NCBI GenBank assembly: GCA_041391425.1
Contig: JAWKNZ010000006.1
Location: 62,001-126,000, forward strand
From: JAWKNZ01 sp041391425
GTDB lineage: Bacteria > Bdellovibrionota_B > Oligoflexia > Oligoflexales > JAWKNZ01
Reading direction: 5' to 3'
Length of the DNA stretch: 64,000 nt
This document shows, in pieces, positions 62,836 to 64,000 of this stretch; positions within the stretch are counted from its first letter, which is position 1; each line of letters begins with the position of its first letter. The notes below the pieces were generated by a model. That model made no database searches and had not been told where the DNA came from. It was given only the letters and a program-made list of their open reading frames with translations. Made by a program: the position numbers and the translations under genes.

Positions 62836-64000
62836 ATGATCCAGTTGAAATTTAAAACATTGATAACAGCCTTATCCATAGCTTTGCTAGCTACAGCCTG
62901 TGATAATGGAAAAAAAATTGAGCGCCCTGATGGAAGCTCAAGTGAAAGTTATGATCCTCTTAATAACGGCCTTATGATTATCGATCCTAGGCCACCTGTT
63001 TCTGCATTTCAATTAGATGAGTTTCAATTTCATGTTGGTGGGGTAAGAGTAGGATTACAAGACTATATGCAATCTGAATCACCAGCAATATCGTTTTTCC
63101 GTCCGGAATTAGCCGATTATGTTGAAATTTTACGTTGTAGCAAAGACACTATTATTCAGTCTGGCGTCTATACTCTAAAAGATGTTGAGCTCGGAGCGTC
63201 ACAGATTGAGGAACTCACTCAAATATTACGCGCTAACGATTTTTGGACTGTAGCCGAACAAACAAACGGTTGCACCTTAGTAGCAAGCGATTATTCAGAT
63301 AGAGAGCTCTTCATCGATGGCGCCGCCCCATCTGGAGGTTACCGCTGGATCGTTCGCGCCTGTGTACATGCCACTAGGTTGATGACAGCAGGTTTGACTA
63401 CAAGAGCCTGCACAAAGCAAATTTCTGTTTCTCCTGTTTTAGAAAATTTTAAAAACAAAAGAATCGAGTCCGAACGCCTTGCCATGGAACAAGCGCGTAT
63501 GGAACAAAACAAAATGGACAGCCTCGGAAGAGCTATCTATTATAAAACTGTAGAGTACAATAATGCCTTAGCAAGATGTCAAGAAAGAGAAGACGAGCGA
63601 GCGGCAAATGTAGTAAGAAAAAGAGCCATTGCTAATATTGTAGGTCAAGGTATTGGTATTGGCGCTACAATATACGCTGCTGGATCTGCTATATCCAGCG
63701 CAGGCGCAAGTGCCGGAGCAACAGCGGCAGAAAGTAGCGTTGCCGTTGAAAGCGCTGCCACCGAAACAGTCATTGCTAATAGTAGTAGCAACATCGGTAT
63801 GGCAAATAGTGCAAGCAATCGACTAGGAACTGCTGCTGGCAATACAGTGGCTAACACCGCGACGACTAACACCGCAAACATAGGCGGTTCATTCTCTTAT
63901 AGCGCTGCCGCTCAAGCAGCATGGAATACTGCAGGTACGACCGGAATAGGAACACTTGGTGGTGGCCTAGGGACCAGTATCACTAGTGCAATCAATGATC
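62836..64000 (+). CDS. Lipoprotein D of a four-gene cluster (partial, runs off the window)
   Basis: The ATG is 4 nt after the stop of lipoprotein C. At least 388 codons are open to the window edge. A lipoprotein signal (TALSIALLATAC) is followed by a beta/Cys domain (FQLDEFQFHVGGVRVGLQ; C-x...C pairs). A helical segment then carries MEQARMEQNKMDSLGRAIYYK and ALARCQEREDERAANVVRKR. A long Gly/Ala/Ser/Thr-rich low-complexity region with a hydrophobic start (IANIVGQGIGIGATIY) follows. The helix plus glycine-rich run echoes lipoprotein C (CQIAEEKSAEVTARKQMVGAFVAL). Confidence 0.7.
   Translation, partial: MIQLKFKTLITALSIALLATACDNGKKIERPDGSSSESYDPLNNGLMIIDPRPPVSAFQLDEFQFHVGGVRVGLQDYMQSESPAISFFRPELADYVEILRCSKDTIIQSGVYTLKDVELGASQIEELTQILRANDFWTVAEQTNGCTLVASDYSDRELFIDGAAPSGGYRWIVRACVHATRLMTAGLTTRACTKQISVSPVLENFKNKRIESERLAMEQARMEQNKMDSLGRAIYYKTVEYNNALARCQEREDERAANVVRKRAIANIVGQGIGIGATIYAAGSAISSAGASAGATAAESSVAVESAATETVIANSSSNIGMANSASNRLGTAAGNTVANTATTNTANIGGSFSYSAAAQAAWNTAGTTGIGTLGGGLGTSITSAIND

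Noticed and set aside
1..64000. tRNA or rRNA genes
   Set aside because: I looked for TPsiC-arm-like and rRNA-like sequences in the spacers and saw none I could support.

Overview
The window is AT-rich DNA (roughly mid-30s % G+C by eye) from a flagellated, diderm bacterium. Evidence for an outer membrane is a heptose-LPS gene (gmhA), a beta-barrel-like protein ending in an aromatic residue, a DUF374 acyltransferase and an unusually large number of lipoproteins. Many secreted proteases, paired flagellins, SpoIIE-type signalling and a giant receiver/TPR protein fit the Bdellovibrionota (Oligoflexia/Silvanigrellia-like) best. That placement is inference; no rRNA or tRNA gene is visible to settle it.

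Layout. 1-2479 (+): end of a peptide ABC transporter (OppD-like, OppF-like) running into a Firmicutes-style MurG. 2.8-6.2 kb (+): MltD-like lytic transglycosylase, DUF374 acyltransferase, outer-membrane protein. 6.2-10.0 kb: a secreted protein-glutaminase-like lipoprotein, L-serine dehydratase and a secreted transglutaminase-like protein (all -), bracketed by two inverted copies of a small mobile element with GTAA ends and 7-8 bp target duplications (IS66-type MITE). 10.2-16.3 kb (-): a DUF1304-DUF1499 fusion, the remains of a SelD-type NADH dehydrogenase, and a compact operon for lipid-linked D-arabinofuranose (DprE2, DprE1, HAD-UbiA fusion). 16.7-38.9 kb: mostly exported proteins, namely a phosphodiester-glycosidase-like protein, an FGE/SUMF1-like protein, a SpoIIE phosphatase, M6, S8 and S1 proteases, DUF3108, an MltB-like transglycosylase, a 1519-residue double-receiver/solenoid/TPR protein, and a lipoprotein whose Gln/His tandem repeat carries a frameshift.

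39-54.7 kb: housekeeping and motility genes, including fliG, tgt-rocF, a BtuF-like receptor with DUF5522, two similar flagellins, a glutamine amidotransferase, gmhA-HIT-manA, a stand-alone FliG C-domain protein and HU. 55-59.5 kb: a SurA-N-like exported protein and a GNAT, then a complete URC-type uracil catabolism cluster (URC1, URC4, uracil phosphoribosyltransferase) in which URC4 is broken by a one-base change in a C run. 59.8-64.0 kb (+): four consecutive lipoprotein genes with almost no spacing, the last running off the window. They match no family I recognise and are the best candidate for an undescribed surface system.

Functional themes are cell-envelope remodelling (MurG, MltD, MltB, GmhA, ManA, lipid-linked arabinose), secreted hydrolysis and protein modification (three proteases, a deamidase, a transglutaminase fold), motility (FliG, two flagellins, orphan FliG-C), and nitrogen/pyrimidine salvage (arginase, serine dehydratase, URC).
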